Below are positions 1 to 11,500 of a DNA stretch of 64,000 bases, piece after piece. The notes beneath the pieces are model-generated. The model saw nothing but the letters and a program-made list of their open reading frames with translations. It was not told where the DNA came from and did not search any database. The position numbers and the translations under genes are program-made. Position 1 is the first letter of the stretch. Every line of letters starts with the position of its first letter. Source of the stretch: Branchipolynoe longqiensis (taxonomy: Eukaryota > Annelida > Polychaeta > Phyllodocida > Polynoidae); the NCBI GenBank assembly GCA_030323885.1, contig CM059193.1, forward strand, positions 71,081,997 to 71,145,996. The letters are read 5' to 3'.

Positions 1-62
1 ATAAATTATTCATGATGTGGTCTCTTTTGTCTGTTTACAAGTTGAACCTGTTTGTTGTTTAG

Positions 63-152
63 CCGCGGTATGACATGTGTCCCCTGCTGGATAATCTACA
101 CGAATACAAGGGCCTGCTCTCCACCTTCCCAGACGTCCTCGGGGTCCACAAG
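63..152 (+). CDS. Exon of an SNX9/18/33-type sorting nexin (BAR domain part)
   Basis: An open 30-codon segment lies between a 3' splice site (AG at 61-62 after a T-rich tract) and a 5' splice site (gtactt from 153). It starts and ends in phase 0. The peptide contains CPLLDNLHEYKGLLSTFPD, which I recognise as the region before the last helix of the SNX9-family BAR domain. These proteins combine SH3, PX and BAR domains and shape membranes with dynamin during endocytosis. The next exon I can place is 1500-1691. A short linking segment seen in vertebrate relatives between these two pieces was not found, so an exon may be missed. The paralogue (SNX9, 18 or 33) cannot be fixed. Confidence 0.72.
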
Positions 153-178
153 GTACTTAGTGATGCGCCTTTCTAGGT

Positions 179-536
179 CAGGGATGAAAGTGGTAAAAAA
201 GTGGAAATCAGGCCGGGACCCTGGCGTCACCTAGTGGGTTCCAGCAGAACCAATGATGAATTTCCGCGAAAATGTGGATATTCCCCCATAGGATTTGGCA
301 CTGTTACAGTGTTAGGGAATTGTAGGGAAAATGGCGGAAGTCCGGTTTCAACTCTCCTTGTTGTGACTATATAATATATTATCATCGCCCATGCCTAGCT
401 CTTGTTTTTAAGAACAGGATTTGGACTACCCAATTGCTGTCATATATATCCTGATTACTTGCCATTTTGTGAACGTTAATCAGTGAATATAAAAAATTGT
501 GTTAATCTGCGAAATCTTAGAGATCTTTCATCCCTG
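179..536. mobile_element. MITE with CAGGGATGAAAG termini (copy 1)
   Basis: The segment starts CAGGGATGAAAGTGGT and ends with the inverse GATCTTTCATCCCTG, so it has short terminal inverted repeats. A second copy at 31394-31662 shares both ends and interior words (gtggaaat, ttagggaa, gaaaatggcgg-like). The flanks both contain CTAG, but no clean target duplication can be read. It lies in the SNX intron. Superfamily is not assignable; a hAT-like origin is possible from the CAGGG start. Confidence 0.6.
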
Positions 537-850
537 CTAGTTAGTGACCATTTTCTCGTGACGTCACAGAGCACGTGGCTTTGTAGTTTTGACATCCATG
601 ATCGACGGCCTGCTAATGGTTTTAGGAATGGAAACTGACAGCTGAAAGGTTACTTTGTCTTCAAATTGTTGTAAGATCCATGCCATCATTTGCGACAAGC
701 TTAGAACAATACGCAAGTTCCAATTTCTTGTCAGCTGGTTACTGAGAAGAGACTGACCATGAATTTTGCTAGGATGTAAACTCCAACAAACAAACAAGGA
801 TCTGTTTGTCCGACCAACACTCTACTTGAATATTTGTGCCAGCATATATA

Positions 851-1423
851 GGGTATTCACGTGACGTCACGCACCGGATGCGCGGCCATTGTGGCGATAT
901 CATCTAGTAAACATCCCATAGAGTTTGCCTGTACGCGCAATGGAAAACGTCTATTTCATTCAAAATTAATAGAAATCCGGAACCCTAACCTTATAAATTT
1001 AATATAATCTATTCGTTGAATATGTTTTCTATATGTGTACCAAGCGATTTGTTTTTAGGTGGTGTGGTTTTAGAGATATTTCACTTTTTCTGTGTGAAGA
1101 TTGCTCACGTCGTCACGACCATTGACAATGCCTTGACTGGCTTGAGTTTGCCGCTACGCGCAGTGCAAAACATTAGTTTTATTCAAAATTAATAGAAATC
1201 CAGAACCCTAACCTTATCAATTTAATATAATCTTATTGGTAAACATGTTTTCTATACGAGTACCAACCGATTTGTTTCTAGGTGGATTAGTATAGATATT
1301 TCACTTTTTCTGTATGAAGATTGCTCATAGCCATTGAGTTTGCAGTGTGACAGTGTCTTATTATTGTGGTTACTATCGCCACAATGGCCGCACTTCCGCT
1401 TAGCGTGACGTCAGTGCATACCC
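851..1423. mobile_element. MITE with ~50-bp imperfect TIRs and internal 226-bp tandem pair
   Basis: The left end GGGTATTCACGTGACGTCAC and the right end, read in reverse, share GGGTAT, TGACGTCAC and GCGGCCATTGTGGCGATA. TATA sits on both sides. The interior holds two tandem copies (from ~920 and ~1146) of a unit beginning gagtttgcc. The same unit pair recurs at 63253-63550. It lies in the SNX intron. Confidence 0.65.
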
Positions 1424-1499
1424 TATATTACATCATTCGCAACAAACTGCATCGTCAGCCTCTTGATATTTCAACCTGCTCTTGTCGATATGCTTTCAG

Positions 1500-1691
1500 G
1501 CGGCGTCTCAGAAGATGGAGGAGCAGTTCGCAAAGTTGAATGAGAGCGAAGCGCAGGCAGTGCAGGGAAAAGTCGAAGTGATCTCTTACGCATGCCTAGC
1601 AGAGATGAACCAGTTCCAGCAGTTCAGGGTCGGAGACTACAAGGTCATGATGCAAAATTACCTCAAGGGACAGATCGAGTTTTACCAAAAG
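1500..1691 (+). CDS. Exon of an SNX9/18/33-type sorting nexin (C-terminal BAR helix)
   Basis: Sixty-four codons lie between a good acceptor (ttgtcgatatgctttcag, AG at 1498-1499) and a donor (gtaggt from 1692), phase 0 at both ends. The peptide runs from AASQKMEEQFAKL through AEMNQFQQFRVGDYKVMMQN to GQIEFYQK. The pattern of an acidic-hydrophobic helix, AEMNxFxxxRVxD and Q-I-x-FYQK matches the last helix of the SNX9-subfamily BAR domain, which dimerises and binds curved membrane. Only the final ~10-15 codons and the stop should follow. They were not found downstream, so the gene is incomplete here. The open frame extends past the donor to 1829, but that part looks intronic. Confidence 0.78.
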
Positions 1692-2004
1692 GTAGGTAGC
1701 GAAACACGAAACTGTTTAACTGAAGCAGGAAAATGTCAGGTCCCTTTCTATATGGAAGAGTGTAAGAAAAGGATCAAAGTAATTCTGCAATCCAGTTATG
1801 TTAGTTACACGCTTAGGGCCAGCATCTGAAAGTCTGGTCTCCTTGCTCCATTTTACGCTTAACTTGCTTGCAACTAGTACAACTGGAAGTGCTCTGAAAT
1901 GTTCCATTATTTGGCATCATTGTACAGTGAGTGCTGACGAGAATGATCTATCCTACATGTAGCTACTGAGCCAACCTAGTCATTAACAATTAAACAGCGA
2001 TTAT

Positions 2005-2155
2005 GACATTGGAAACACCGGTTCTCATCTGATCAACAAGGTAAGGCGCGTTGAGCCTCGTCAGTACTTGGGGCGGGTGACCAGCTGTGACCGCAAGGTG
2101 CCACAGACATCCTGATTCAGGCTTATATTGCCTACCAAATCAGTAATCGCTAAGT
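2005..2155 (+). repeat. 5S rRNA-derived SINE (SINE3-like), copy 1
   Basis: The sequence ggaaacaccggttctcatct, then gatcaacaaggtaag, then cagtacttggggcgggtgac follows the 3' half of 5S rRNA (promoter and loop region GTTAGTACTTGGATGGGTGACC). It continues into a non-5S tail with caggcttatattgcctaccaaatcagtaa. Copy 2 at 28385-28548 has the same 5S-to-tail order, which marks a SINE rather than a 5S gene. The 5' part of the 5S head is degraded. Confidence 0.7.
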
Positions 2156-3284
2156 ATGTGAGATGCTCACGTGGTGTTCTGATGGTGCATTTCAGATCAC
2201 AAACATGCTGCAGTCAACCCTCGCTCAGTATGACAATGCGTAGTGGCAGGCGGCCTGGCGAATGGCGGATGGAGGACCATGTACACCGACTAGCTTCTAC
2301 TGCAATAGAACACTGCGCCATGCGTGTCTGCGGACACACGCTCCCTTACCTTCGGCTGGCCGCAACCACCTCAGCAGCTCCACTCCCCGACCGGTACACA
2401 ACACACACCCACATGCAAACAAGCAAACATCATCATCCAGTGTCATCCAAAAACAACTCAGGCGTTATAAACCGAATGCTGGTCATCCGGATTATTTTTT
2501 TTTAATTAATTTTTTGTTATGGATTGCCAGTGTTGGATTTCCTCCCTCCTCCCATACCCCCACCCTCGAACCCCGACCCCCGACCCCCTGGTTGAGTAGG
2601 CTGTGCTTCCGGTCGGGGCGGTGAGCACTGCCGACGACTGTCATCAATTCCCCCACTACCCAATAATGATGTGCTTTAACCAAGCCGACTGTGGCGTCGC
2701 TGCGTCTGGTGCCGAATGCTTCTGCTCTCGGGTGTTTTGGTTCTCGCCCGCTTCTCGTGGGGAAGAAGAATGTTGTATAAAGTGTACAGACTAAAGTGTA
2801 CAGATAAAAATGTGTCTAACCGACCTACCTACCTAACTGATGGCCAGGTAGTCGGTCGGGCAGGACACTCAACCCGATTCAAGTGGGCAGACGGCGTTTT
2901 GTCGCCCCGTCGGCTTTGGTTGAAGGCCGGCATGATGGTGATTCATGGTGGGGGTGCCGAGAAGGTTCTCGAGCCTCTGATTGGCCAGCACAATGCTTCA
3001 GTACAGACATCACCGTGGCGCCCCCTACAGTACAAATTGGAAGGTCCGCCCTCAGTCCCTGGTTGTATGTAAGCAGGCAAGTAGTCAGTTTATATCAGAA
3101 AGTGCCCTTCCTATCACGACTGCCTGCAGGGGTTGGTTCGCAAGGTAACCACACGGTGTGCGGCTAGTAAGGGACAATCCCACATTCCATAGGCACCACG
3201 TATACAAGCACGATTATCGGGGCCGTGGCTAGCGAGGGTCTGGGGAAAGTTGCACCCCCCCCCCCAAAAAAAAAACACTAAAAC
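2156..3284. other. No gene seen
   Basis: Unique-looking sequence with short overlapping ORFs and no splice-site-bounded conserved peptide. It has a C-run and A-run at 3256-3275. Nothing here could be assigned. Confidence 0.5.
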
Positions 3285-3643
3285 TTAAAGTTGCATAGTC
3301 CGATGCTTTTGAGTGTTTGCTATTTTCGGAGATAAATATATTATACTAATCGTTATAATCTACTTCACTTTAGTTTGAAGTAACTTGAATTTTAAATGGC
3401 TAAGTTTGGAGATATTTTACGTCAAAACATGCCAATATAATTTTGGCAAGCACGCCAAAACTTCCTTCTTCCCCACGAGACTTCAGTAGTAACGGTTTCT
3501 ATTAATTGAATTATGATGCCCTTCTATGCAACAACACATGCTTAATAAATGCATCAGTGTCTAAGTTGAATATGTAGAATCAAATCTAGATAAGTGTTTT
3601 GGTTTTGAAAATTTCATGTTTTCATCGGGCTATGCAACTTGAA
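3285..3643 (-). mobile_element. TTAA-type MITE (TTAAAGTTGCATAG family), copy
   Basis: It begins TTAAAGTTGCATAGTCCGATG and ends with the inverse, slightly decayed (ATCGGGCTATGCAACTTgaa). The interior (tttagtttgaagtaactt, aaatggctaagtttggagat, gccaatataattttggcaagc) matches the copies at 25763-26120 and 26465-26820 in opposite orientation. TTAA at the ends suggests a piggyBac-type target. Confidence 0.8.
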
Positions 3644-4630
3644 GGAAAATCCAGTGTGTTAACCTCCCTGAAATGGCTGGAAATGGCATTTCAGAGCCTC
3701 TAGATTTCAAAATTTCCTTGAGGGGATACTCCCAGAGCCCCCCCTCCCACCCGCCCCTAGTGCCTCACACCTTTGGCACTTGGCCGTTCCAAGAATTTAT
3801 GGAACCCCAACCAAATATTCCTAGTTGCGGCTCTGGATATACGATCTGTGCGGCGGGTAAAATTTAACGTGCTATTGCCACGAGGGCCTATGGAGTGCGA
3901 GCTTAACATTTTCCCAAGAAATTGTCCAACATTTTTGTCAACATAATTAAAAGCAAAATGCCCGTCTTTTAATAAGTTCAGAATTCGGGAAATGACTCTT
4001 TTAAGCATCACCTTTTTTTTTCTTTTTTATAACAATTTAAAATCTCTTCTTACAAAAAAAAAGATTTCTCCAGCATCAAAAGTACGTTAAGAAAACAAAA
4101 TTATTTAGTGAGAGTGGGGCGGGGGGAATACAACCATAGAATGTCAATCAATTGCAATAAGGACTAATTATTATCTCATTTACCTTTCTCTCGATATCAC
4201 CATGTCTAAGAGTACTCTTTTTGGAGGTTTCAAGAGGAGGGTCAGGCAGGAAAAGAAAATTGCAACATAACTTTCAATATTTCAAAGAAGTTGACAAAAA
4301 TGATGGAGCCATGAAGGGTTTATTAAGGGCACTATTTGACGTATCTGATTGGTTGGGTGAAAATCGCTTCATAAAACAATTTGTGCGCTTTGTACTTCAA
4401 AAACAAATGTGAATATTTATGAAGTATAACAACGGAAATTATCATTTTCTCCAAATTTATTGGCATAATCAAATGTTCTAGTAGAGCTGTCCTAAATGGT
4501 GACGCACTCTGTATAAATAAGTGCAACAGGATCTTGTGGTCTGGTCCCCTAGCCTTTTTCACAGAGCTGATTTATTAAAGTCGCCTGGTATACCTTACCC
4601 AGAGACAAACAAACTTTGAATAGTTCCAAT
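3644..4630. other. No gene seen
   Basis: AT-rich sequence with poly-A and poly-T tracts (around 4010-4070) and only short random ORFs. No recognisable exon or repeat. Confidence 0.5.
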
Positions 4631-5088
4631 CCCCAAGCACACCTTTGGTTAGTTTTTCAGTTCATCCAACCGAACATGGGGTGCGGGGGACAGTACTGAG
4701 GTCTGTAATCTCATTATGTATGAATGATATCATGGTTTGGATTCCCTCATCACATGACCGAGAGAGGTTCCCCACAGACGGGAATCCAGGGAAACCCCCA
4801 AGATGGCAGCCACAGAAAGTTCGCAATTCAACTGTTTAAGTCTATTCATCTACATGATTTAATCAATTTGTCACACAAAAAGGTGGTTGTGGTAAATAAG
4901 CATTTGAACTATATATTTAGCACTTTAGCTAGCAAATTCTGACTTTTTTCTCTCTCTATATGGTTGTCTAGAATCCTTGTCAGTGCTGCAAGACTAACTA
5001 CAACACAACAGGGGCAACCAACCTCAGCACTCTCCCCCCACATACTCAGTTGCACAAACTGAAAAACCAGGCAACCGTGTGCTTGGGG
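4631..5088. mobile_element. MITE with CCCCAAGCACAC termini
   Basis: The left end ccccaagcacacctttggtt agtttttcagtt is matched by the inverted right end aactgaaaaaccaggcaacc gtgtgcttgggg, an imperfect TIR of about 35 bp over 458 bp. No target duplication is obvious and no transposase ORF is present. Confidence 0.6.
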
Positions 5089-5173
5089 AACATTTGTCAG
5101 AGTACGGTTTCAGTCTCAGTGGCCTATACCGGGTCCGTTTAGGGCAATACATTTTCATAGAACAGTAGAAGCT

Positions 5174-5559
5174 TTAAAGTTGCATGGTCCGATGAAATAT
5201 AATTTTGTCAAAATTAAAACAACTACTTACATTTGATCCTATATATCCAACTTAGATATTGGTGTATTAGCTAATGATTTGGGACAGCATATACAGAATA
5301 ACCAGTGAATTTATAAGCTCACCCCTTTAGACACTCACTTTGAAACACCCATTATGCAGGGAGGCCATTAACCAACTAGGCCAATCTCGTGACCTCATTA
5401 GCCTTCCCCCCCCCCTTTCAGCTCAAATTACTTCAAAACTAATCATCTTTAATCAAAATCACTCCGGACTAATGATTAGTAGCTCGTAACGATCAATTTG
5501 ATATATTTATCTAAAAAATGAGGCAAAAATTCAAATGGCATCGGACCATGCAACTTTAA
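5174..5559. mobile_element. TTAA-type MITE (TTAAAGTTGCATAG family), copy
   Basis: It is bounded by TTAAAGTTGCATGGTCCGATG and its inverse catcggaccatgcaactttaa. The interior is diverged but keeps the family words (tgatcctatatatccaactt, agctaatgat, atttatctaaaaaatgaggc). Confidence 0.78.
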
Positions 5560-5961
5560 CGACATAAAAGCATCCAATCAGATACGAGAACGCTGACCAT
5601 TAAGTTACAACTGACATGTGGCATAGCTGCACAATGATTGGTGGGTGAACATGTCGACCTTACCTGCAGTGCGAACGAACGCCACGAATCTACACACACT
5701 TCTATGCCCAGCATTGAACCGAACCCGAGGACCAGAGGAGGGTTGTCTACCTAAGTCTACAGGATGACCAGAAACAATTTGTGATACATCCCGTGACGTC
5801 ATATGACGTCACAGGACCATTTGTTTTTTGATACCGCATTGAAGAAAGCTAGCTACACTAGCGTAAATATGTTTGGAAAACCAAGAACAAATGTGTCCCG
5901 ACATTGCTTGATCATATATACTGTTGTCACTTGCAAGGTGTTCTTTTCTTCTTGTGTGTGT

Positions 5962-5996
<35 letters not shown>

Positions 5997-8129
5997 ATAA
6001 GGCTACAATTGGCTGTTACATGAAGTATACCTTGATGTGGTGTTTAAACGTGAGTGTAAGGATATAAATGAATAGCTTGTGGCCTGTCTTTTTTCCCTTT
6101 TTTTTTGGTTGCTACCCGAGTCTTACTATAGCTACCCGAGTTTCACTACAGCCATCTGTTGAAAAGCCTCCTTCCTGCCTTTTTTGGGGGGTAAGGGTTC
6201 TAAGAGGCTCATAGTGGGAAATGTCCAATTGTTTTATAAAGCGTGAAAAAGAAACGACACCCAATATATTTACGCCGTATGATTGTGTATTTAAACAAAA
6301 GGAAGACAAATTGCAAATATTTTCTACTCTAACATATGCAAATCCAACATGAGTTGCTTTTGATAATTGTAAAAGTGAAGCTTTATATTTTATTTGTCCG
6401 CATATGACGTGGTTATTATTCCTAGTGATAATGAGATATCAATCGTTATTTTATTTTTTTTAACACCTAAAAAACCCTCGATAAACCGCTGATTTGTAAT
6501 CACTTCTGGCGATCTGTGAGATAAGTTGATGCTTACTGTTCTGTCTTTCTGTTCATAGGAGAAAGTTTTATTTTATATACATGTCCAGCAGAGATTTCTC
6601 GTTCGTTATTACTAAGTTTCAAGTGAGGTAGACAGTGTTATGTAGTCTAGAATAAGCCATGTTGCCTGAAGTGCACAAAGCCTTCACGGTATGCTCCTAG
6701 CCTCCGAGTGTCGCCACGCCCACAAAGCTTCTTGTCACATTTTGCTGAGACTGCAATTTGTTTAACCCGCCACGGCTTCTGTATGTGTAGGAAATAATGT
6801 AAATACGTTCTTTTGTTATGTATTTTTTTTAATGAAAGATTTGTATAAACGAATTATTTACCGCCACTTCTGTTTTCTAAGAACGTGCAGTTGCCAGGGA
6901 TGGCAGTGTTCAGCGTTTCTAAATTATAAATTAAATCACAAAATGATGGAAAATAATCTGGAAATGTCTGCATAATTTTTCCTTTATTTTTATAGTCTCT
7001 TACTTATGTTTAAAAAAAATGTACTCCTCATTTTAATGTTTTCTATTTTTACTCCTCTATACTCATCCCTTAAAAAAAATGTCTCCACAGCTCCTATTTT
7101 TGCGCACAAGTATATATACATATATATATAATTAACTATATATATACTATATATATATATAGTATAACATATACAAAATGAAATCGATATATAGTGAATT
7201 TAAATAAATAAATAAATACTCCCCTATACCGGTCTCCTAGCAACCAGGGGACAACAGTCAGGGGTTTCCGGATCATGTGCACAGACCCATAGTGACTGGG
7301 AATCCCCCTGAAAACCGTGGAACTGGCAGACTGCCAGTAAAGATCACCCCACACAGACACGCCCCACTACCATCCCTGGTTACTCTGCCTTGTACTGAGT
7401 TGTAGTGATGATGATGGTGATGATGACGATGATAATTATTTGTTGTGACGGTCACGGCGATGTGTACACAGTTCCTTTTCTTTAAAGTTTGTTTTACCGG
7501 CTTGTAAGTAACTGATGTGTGTGTGTGTGGGGGGGGGGGGGGATATGTTGGGTCCGAAGTACTGGTTATGTGTTTTGTTATCGACTGATGTTTATGTATC
7601 TATATATTATATATAATATATATACGTTGAGTGTTATGAATGAATTAAACCAACCCGGGGCCAATGTGTTGCTGTCAGCTGCGGTCGGCACAGTGACAAC
7701 CTACTGCTCAATATATGTTGATGGGGAAAACAAACAAAAAACAATTGCCTTTAGCTCAGACAAGCGGTGCCTCTGTGGGTGGACGGCACGAGTACCGCCT
7801 CGACTGGCTTCAGTGGACTGGGCGGTCTGTTTTACCGGCAAATAACCGCACAAACCACACTTAATGTAGTTATTTATTTTTGTTGGTTGTGATTTTTTTT
7901 TTTTTTTAAGAAATTAAAAAAGAATTTCAGTGATGATTTTTTTTGCCTGAAATTGTTGTTGGGTGTAAAATCTTATAGTAATTTAAGCTAGTAATTCAAC
8001 ACAGATTTGTGGGTGGTTTTTTGTTTGCGCTTGTAGATTTATGTCGCGAATATATCTAATTAAAAACACGCAGACAGACCTCTCGGTAAACTAGGTTTAA
8101 GATTAGTCTTCTCTGTAACCGATTGGTTG
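5560..8129. other. No gene seen; microsatellites only
   Basis: A (TGA)n run lies at ~5962-5992, TA-rich runs at ~7113-7165 and ~7600-7625, and a TG run followed by G15 at ~7517-7541. The remaining sequence shows no exon-like ORF with splice sites and no repeat I could match within the window. Confidence 0.5.
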
Positions 8130-8190
8130 ATTGATTGGTTGTTGGAGGTTTTACGTCCTGGCAACATCTAAGGTCATATCAGGACGCCTC
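8130..8190 (-). repeat. tRNA-SINE fragment (3' tail part)
   Basis: The sequence ttgttggaggttttacgtcc tggcaacatctaaggtcata tcagga matches the tail end of the tRNA-derived SINE that occurs in full at 28549-28912. The remainder is absent. Confidence 0.7.
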
Positions 8191-8384
8191 TAACCGATGA
8201 ATTTGACGACTTGTGTTCGTGACATACTTTATTTCTGGCCCCGATCCACGAGCACGCCTCTGGTCAATCACGTGACTGCCTACGTCACGTCGGGGGGTAT
8301 TCTGCTAATCGCATGTCTCACATTCTCGTTGCTCAGGGTTAGTTAATTGGTGTTGGCTAATCCGGTGGTTTTTGAGTTTATGCA

Positions 8385-9025
8385 TTAATCTGTAAATATG
8401 TATATTATGTTATAACCTACTTTAATTTAGTTTTGAAGTAACTTATTTTAAGTGGTCGATTTTTAGAAATATTTGAAATTGAAAACTGTGATGGCAGTAT
8501 TTAGTGTTTCTAAATGACTATTTTTAAGATATTTTCTTTCGACAAATTATTTGTTGGTACACACTGAAATACTAGACAGTTTTCTTCACCGGTTTTCGAA
8601 TGTACACAAGAATATCAAACTACAACAAATCTTTAATAAGTAAATCGGTATTTAAGTAAGTTATTTGGGATTAATATTAGGTAAGTGTTTTAGCATTGCA
8701 AATATTTAATAATTAAGTTCACCGATATTTAAGTTATTTAGGCTTATATCTTTTAGTATCGGAAATTTGTCGCTCATCTGATTATGCAGCTTTAATTTAA
8801 CCTAGTAATTTGACATGTGCTCTTTAGTTGGATATATCTACTAGAAAGGTGTGCCAGTCTTTAAACATAATTATTGATAAAATCATGCATTCAGGCTCAG
8901 TCATTTAACCTTTCACTAAACCGGATTTGAGAGGCTCCGCGTTCTGTAGGATTATTTATTTGTAACATTTATCTCAAAATATGGTAGAAACTCATAAACC
9001 ATCGGACTATGCAAATCTAATACAC
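8385..9025 (-). mobile_element. Degraded TTAA-type MITE pieces
   Basis: Words of the TTAAAGTTGCATAG MITE family appear in two stretches. The first is 8385-8794 (tttagttttgaagtaactta to gattatgcagctttaat). The second, at ~8936-9025, ends accatcggactatgcaaatctaa. Both are rearranged and lack one terminus. Confidence 0.5.
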
Positions 9026-9486
9026 ATCAATAGAACAGGCCTGGCCTTCTCTCCTAACTAGATAGCACTAATTCCCATAGGACCTCCACAATAGGCGATA
9101 GTAATTCAACTAGGTGTACGGGCTGTCGGTGCTTGACGCTGATTGGTCAGTGCACAATCTAGCCTTGATCCAAATCAGTTCCCGCTAGGAACTGTTTTGC
9201 ATCAAGGCTATAGGAAGGGCTATCGTTTATTAAACACGCAATCCGCTAAAAAATGGACATATAGAGGAAGCATGTTTTATTTTGTGGCTTTAGTCAACAT
9301 TCTGCAGTAAACAGGTGTATAGATACTGAGTCGGGTATTCACACTGCGACCCAGAATGCATCCCTGCTTTGATGCTAAATACTTGGGTTTCTACTGTTGT
9401 TTCATGTGGGCAGAGCTTAACTTTGAGGTCAGCATCAAGTAGAATATTTGTATATCGAAACAATCATACATGTAGATAAGTGTAGC

Positions 9487-9535
9487 CAACTGTCTTTAGA
9501 CAGATTATAATCTGTCTTTAGACAGATTATAATAA
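9487..9535. repeat. Tandem palindrome (gacagattataatctgtc)
   Basis: The word tttagacagattataatctg tc is immediately followed by a second tttagacagattataat. Each unit is itself palindromic around gattataatc, making a compact cruciform-capable site. No function is evident. Confidence 0.6.
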
Positions 9536-10107
9536 GTTAGGTTTGATCGCTTGTAGCCAGTGTCATTTTTAAGATGATATTTTCTTCTTAATAGATCGAT
9601 TAATTGAGGGTGTTAGGTGAGGGTTTTTATTTTATTAATGATTTTCCAATCCAACTTTGGTTCCTCATTGTACAAAGGATTTTTGGGGGGTTTTCAACTA
9701 GCCTACAGCCATCAATCATATACTGTTTGGAATATGTGCCAGGTTTCTGCGGTTAGAAATGTTAGTAAAACAGGCCACTGAGGAAGGCTCAGGTCACATG
9801 TTCCTTGTTATTATTAGTACTCCACAGACTCTTGTTTGGAGACAGGAGGAGTCTGAGATGGATGACTCAGCAGTCAACGTTGTGTGCGTTCGATTTGTGT
9901 TGCCTGAATACACTTGCATGTTAGTAGGAGGTTGGGGGGGGGGGGGGGGGGGGGTGAGGGGGTGTGTTTGTGAATAGCCGTGATTGTAAAGCGCAAAACA
10001 GTGATTGTTTTGTATATTATCCATAGTTTTGTGTTTGTTCAAATTGACCAACTACACGGTGTGTATATGTAATAAGTAAGCCTCGATGATTATATCGAGT
10101 CGTGTTA

Positions 10108-10359
10108 TACCCCAGTCACACTACTGCTTGTGACCACTTTGCAACCACAAAAAAGGGGTGGTCATAAAGTGGTTGCAGTGGTCCTCAGTGGTCACTGACC
10201 TCCATACAACCATTTTGGTCGCAAGGAGGTTGCAGCTACTGCACTAAAAACCTCCTTGCGACCAAAATGGTCACCCAGAGGTCGGCGACCATTGCTTTGG
10301 TCGCAAGGAGGTGAGTTCTTTGGTCCAAAGTGGTTGCAAGCCATAGTGTGAATGGGGCT
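10108..10359. mobile_element. Harbinger-type MITE, 252 bp, TTA target duplication
   Basis: TTA stands on each side (10105-10107 and 10360-10362). The termini TACCCCAGTCACACTACTGC and, inverted, AGCCCCATTCACACTATGGC form an imperfect TIR of more than 30 bp. The interior is a nest of smaller inverted repeats of ttggtcgcaaggaggt. TTA duplications and a GGGxC...GTCACACTA start resemble PIF/Harbinger elements; compare 44574-46282. Confidence 0.68.
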
Positions 10360-10396
10360 TTATCGCGATGGTGCCTGCTGTGACGTCATCGACACA

Positions 10397-10537
10397 TTAA
10401 AGGTGAGCACACACGACACGTCTGAAGATGCACGGTCCATTTTTGTCGACCACATAGCCCTGTGTGGCGAGTACAAAAACCGGACCCATGTGAGGCCGGG
10501 TGGTGCATCACCACGAGTCGTGTGTAGGGCCCTTTAA
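10397..10537. mobile_element. Short MITE with TTAA ends, 141 bp
   Basis: TTAAAGG...ACACACGAC at the left is mirrored by the inverse at the right (gtcgtgtgtagggccctttaa). The ends coincide with TTAA, as for piggyBac-type non-autonomous elements. It lies 37 bp from the preceding MITE. Confidence 0.55.
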
Positions 10538-10699
10538 ATAACCCGACAGGAGGTCCTACTGAGAGGTCTGTCTGGTATGGGGATCATGGGGTAACGCCAC
10601 TGCGGTGAGTGTATTATCAAAGCCGGTAACTGGTAACACAACCACATCTGGTTGACTATTTATGTGACATACTGCAGACGTGGTAGTTAGTTGTCAAAC

Positions 10700-11500
10700 T
10701 TTAAAACATCTGGTTGTGTCGACTTGTGACAGTCCTGTGTCATATGTATGGTACTGAGTGCCGCACCTTAACATAACATTTGGTTTACGCTATTTGTGAG
10801 TGAGGTACTATAGATGTGGTACTTAATGTCACTTTAACATGACATCTGGTTAACGCTACTTGTGATTGAGGTACTATAGATGTGGTACTTAGTGTCACTT
10901 TAACATAACATCTGGATAACGCTACTTGTGAGTGAGGTACCACAGACTTAGTGCTGTACTTTAACATCTGGATAACGCTACTTGTGAGTAAGGTACCACA
11001 GACGTGGTACTTAGTGCCTCACTTTAACATGATGTCTGGTTAACGATACTTGTGAGTGAGGTACTATAGATGTGGTACTTAATGTCACTTTAACATGACA
11101 TCTGGTTAACGCTACTTGTGAGTGAGGTACCATAGATGTGGTACTTAGTGTCACTTTAACATTACATCTGGATAACGCTACTTGTGAGTGAGGTACCACA
11201 GACTTAGTGCTGTACTTTAACATCTGGTTAACGCTACTTGTGAGCGAGGTACCACAGATTTGATACTTAGTGCCACACCTTAAACTGACATTTGGTTAAC
11301 ACTACTTGTTAGTGAGGTACCAGGCTTAGTACTGTACTTTAACATCTGGTTAACGCTACTTGTGAGCGAGGTACCACAGATGTCGTACTTAGTGCCACAC
11401 CTTAACATGACATTTGGTTAACGCTACTTGTGAGCGAGGTACCACAGATGTGGTACTTAGTGCCACACCTTAACATGACATGTGGTTAACGCTAGGTCAT
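10700..11500. repeat. Minisatellite, ~66-bp unit with short variants, ~12 copies
   Basis: The unit reads acatctggttaacgctactt, gtgagtgaggtaccacagat, gtggtacttagtgccacttt aac. Unit starts at 10842, 10908, 10964 and 11032 give spacings of 66, 56 and 68. Copies vary by substitutions and a ~10-bp deletion. Minus-strand ORFs across it are artefacts of the repeat. Confidence 0.85.

Noticed and set aside
2005..2155. A functional 5S rRNA gene
   Set aside because: The 5' half is degraded, loops are altered, and the non-5S tail is shared with a second copy, which fits a SINE.
10785..11223. Minus-strand ORFs with repeated SVVPHSQVALSRC
   Set aside because: Generated by the ~66-bp minisatellite; no start context or conserved domain.
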